From Novosphingobium sp. JCM 18896 (lineage in GTDB: Bacteria > Pseudomonadota > Alphaproteobacteria > Sphingomonadales > Sphingomonadaceae): 64,000 bases of DNA. Shown here piece after piece: positions 62,174 through 64,000 of this stretch (position 1 is its first letter; each line of letters starts with the position of its first letter). The notes under the pieces are model-generated. The model was not told where the DNA came from. It was given only the letters and a program-made list of their open reading frames with translations, and did no database searches. Position numbers and translations under genes: made by a program. The DNA is taken from the NCBI RefSeq assembly GCF_025938095.1, contig NZ_JAPCZF010000003.1, positions 496,001 through 560,000 of the forward strand. The letters run 5' to 3'.

Positions 62174-64000
62174 TCAGCCCGGCGTGCGCTTGCCGATGAA
62201 GTGGCTCAGCGGCGCGGCGCCGCTGTAGCGCGCGCGATTGGGGTTCATCGCCTCGTAGACCACGGCGTTTTCGAGCACGCGCTGGACGTAGTTGCGCGTT
62301 TCGCTGAGCGGGATCTTCTCGATCCAGTCGATCCAGTCGACGCCGCCCTGGCGCGGATCGCCGTTGCTGCGCAGCCACTTGTTCACATTGCCCGGACCGG
62401 CGTTGTAGGCGGCCACCGCGAGCGGATAGGAGCCGCCGAAATAGTCCATCATGCGGCCGAAATAGCCGTCGCCGAGGCGCAGGTTGTAGATCGCGTCGGT
62501 CGTGATCGCCGAGGGGCTGTAGGCGAGGCCGATCTTGCCCGCCTGCTCGCGCGCGGTGCCCGGCATCAGCTGCATCAGCCCGGCCGCGCCGGCGTGGCTG
62601 ATCGCGTTCATCGAGAACTGGCTCTCCTGGCGGCTGATCGCGTGGACCATCGTCCAGTCCGAGCCCGGGGGCGTCGGGATCAGCGGGAAGGAGATCTGGT
62701 TGAACTTGTCCATGCCTTCGGAATGGGCGGCCTGGCCGAGGATGACGCCGAGGTCGCGGCGGCCGAGGCTGCTGGCCAGTTCGGCGACGAGGACGTGATC
62801 GCTCTCGCTGACCGCCTGGTCGCTGATCTCGCGGAAGAAGCGGACCGTGGTCTTCCAGTCGGCACCGCGTGCGACCTCGCGCACGGCCTGGGTGATCGGC
62901 CGGGCCATGAAGGCCTGACGCTCGGCCGGGGCAGGGGTGACCGTCGCGGCGTGCGACAGCGGCGGCACCGGTCGGCCCAGGCGTTCGAGCGCGAGCATGC
63001 CGTAGAAGGCCGTGGGGTGCGCGGCGGCCTGTTCGAGATAGCGGTTGGCTTCGGCCGACTGGCCGCTGCGCGAGGCCGCGACACCAGCCCAGTAGAAGCC
63101 CTTGGCGCGCGTCTGCGGGGTCTGCGCGGCGGCGCCGTAGCGGTAGAACAGCGGCGCGGCCGAGCCGGGGTTGTTCATCGCCATGGCCTTGGTGCCGCCG
63201 AGCCACATCAGCGAGGTGTAGTCGTCGCGGATCTTGTAGGACATGCGGCTGACGTCGGTGCCGGGGGCGAAGGTATCGTCGATCGAGGCGGCGATGCGCA
63301 CCGCGCTCGCCGAGTCGGCGCCGCGCGCGGACGACAGCAGCTCGGTGATCCACTTCTCGGGCTCGAGCGGCGGGGTCTGCGCCGGCGGGCGCGTCGCCAG
63401 CATCTGCACGGCCGAATAGGCATTGCCCGAACGCCGCGCCTGGCGGACGCTGGCATAGATGTAGCCGGCATCGCGCAGCGCGTCGCCGGGCACGGGCAGG
63501 CCGAGCTGCCCCGGCGAGGAGCCCTGGTTCAGCGCCAGCCGCGCGTTGAAGCCCGCGCGCGCGGCGGGCGAGACATAGGTCATCTGCCGCGCGGCGGCAT
63601 TGGCGTCACCCGCCCAGAGCAGCGCGTTCATCCGCGCGTCGTGGTCGGCCTGGGTCAGGCTCTGGCCGAGCAGCGCGAAGATCGCGGCCTCGGACGCGTC
63701 GTTCATCACGCCGCCGCGCCAGGCGACGAGTGCGACGCTGCGCGCCTCGGGCCGCTGCAGCGCCGCCAGCGCCAGGGCATAGCGCGCACGCGCGCCGTTG
63801 GTCAGCGGCGGGAAGCGGTCGAAGTAGGCCACGAGCCGGCGCAGGTCGGGCGATTCCCGGTCGAGCGCCTTCTCGGCATAGGTGCGCAGCTTGTCCTCGT
63901 CGGGCAGGCCCGGATAGGCGAGCAGGTAGCTGGCATAGGTCTCGAAGCCGAGCACGCCGGGCGATCCGGTGAGCTGGCGCCACTGCGCGATCGCCGAGGC
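62174..64000 (-). CDS. Soluble lytic transglycosylase, N-terminus cut by window end
   Basis: Lytic transglycosylases cut peptidoglycan strands to form anhydro ends. 608 residues are visible and the frame stays open to the window edge, so the signal peptide is not seen. The N-terminal part is a helical superhelix of the Slt70 type. The C-terminal SLT domain has the catalytic glutamate in SRQESQF, GLMQLMP and AYNAGPGNV. Confidence 0.93.
   Translation of the reverse strand, partial: ASAIAQWRQLTGSPGVLGFETYASYLLAYPGLPDEDKLRTYAEKALDRESPDLRRLVAYFDRFPPLTNGARARYALALAALQRPEARSVALVAWRGGVMNDASEAAIFALLGQSLTQADHDARMNALLWAGDANAAARQMTYVSPAARAGFNARLALNQGSSPGQLGLPVPGDALRDAGYIYASVRQARRSGNAYSAVQMLATRPPAQTPPLEPEKWITELLSSARGADSASAVRIAASIDDTFAPGTDVSRMSYKIRDDYTSLMWLGGTKAMAMNNPGSAAPLFYRYGAAAQTPQTRAKGFYWAGVAASRSGQSAEANRYLEQAAAHPTAFYGMLALERLGRPVPPLSHAATVTPAPAERQAFMARPITQAVREVARGADWKTTVRFFREISDQAVSESDHVLVAELASSLGRRDLGVILGQAAHSEGMDKFNQISFPLIPTPPGSDWTMVHAISRQESQFSMNAISHAGAAGLMQLMPGTAREQAGKIGLAYSPSAITTDAIYNLRLGDGYFGRMMDYFGGSYPLAVAAYNAGPGNVNKWLRSNGDPRQGGVDWIDWIEKIPLSETRNYVQRVLENAVVYEAMNPNRARYSGAAPLSHFIGKRTPG

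Overview
The window is chromosomal DNA of a GC-rich alphaproteobacterium, most likely a sphingomonad (Sphingomonadales). The evidence is the alphaproteobacterial gene order of the ribosomal clusters (no infA/rpmJ/rpsD, and rpoA followed by rplQ), an mdh-sucD-odhA-odhB-lpdA TCA cluster, an alphaproteobacterial LexA box (GAAC-N7-GAAC) in front of uvrA, and a set of COQ4, SleB-type hydrolase, CHRD and IalB-like genes. The genus cannot be fixed from the sequence. I saw no tRNA, rRNA, CRISPR array, intact insertion sequence or prophage.

1-12.4 kb holds the end of the str operon (fusA, tuf), a strong terminator, and the S10 and spc operons in one run from rpsJ to rpmD, including a 58-residue L30. 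The run stops at a textbook terminator after rpmD. 12.4-18.3 kb is unusual. Three unrelated genes sit inside the spc operon: a GAF-PAS-GGDEF-EAL protein, a membrane glycosyltransferase-like protein on the other strand, and a CAP/FG-GAP-repeat exoprotein. 18.3-24.6 kb resumes with rplO, secY, adk, an SRPBCC protein, then rpsM, rpsK, rpoA and rplQ, ending in a terminator. tuf, rpsJ, rplO and rpsM share one promoter pattern, TTG-like -35, exactly 17 bp, then TAGGGG or TAAGsG and a G/C discriminator. This probably co-ordinates the split clusters.

24.6-36 kb carries a prolyl oligopeptidase, a glycine-rich exported protein, a TRIC-type channel, a 35-residue membrane protein with a perfect FNR-type box upstream, and the minus-strand TCA genes (2-oxoglutarate dehydrogenase E1, E2, E3, SucD, Mdh; sucC is absent). 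36-42.5 kb holds a membrane GGDEF-EAL protein, COQ4, a small conserved-looking protein, a SleB-type hydrolase, a 53-residue protein and a lipoprotein, all on the minus strand.

42.7-51.6 kb is mostly plus strand: LexA-controlled uvrA, a Tat-exported DUF1214-like protein, two CHRD proteins, an A/T-richer patch with a small membrane protein and a zinc-ribbon protein of unknown role, and a tandem pair of limonene-epoxide-hydrolase-like proteins. 51.6-52.5 kb has no credible protein gene. It is packed with hairpins whose loops are stable tetraloops only on the minus strand, so I propose a structured RNA there. 52.5-64 kb is minus strand: argG, two tandem CFA-synthase-like methyltransferases, an SDR, a glycine-zipper protein, rlmN, an IalB-like protein, a TauD-family dioxygenase, a VOC protein, greB and a lytic transglycosylase cut by the window end.

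Two families of large palindromic intergenic repeats (three copies of A, two of B) each lie within 25 bases downstream of a stop codon.
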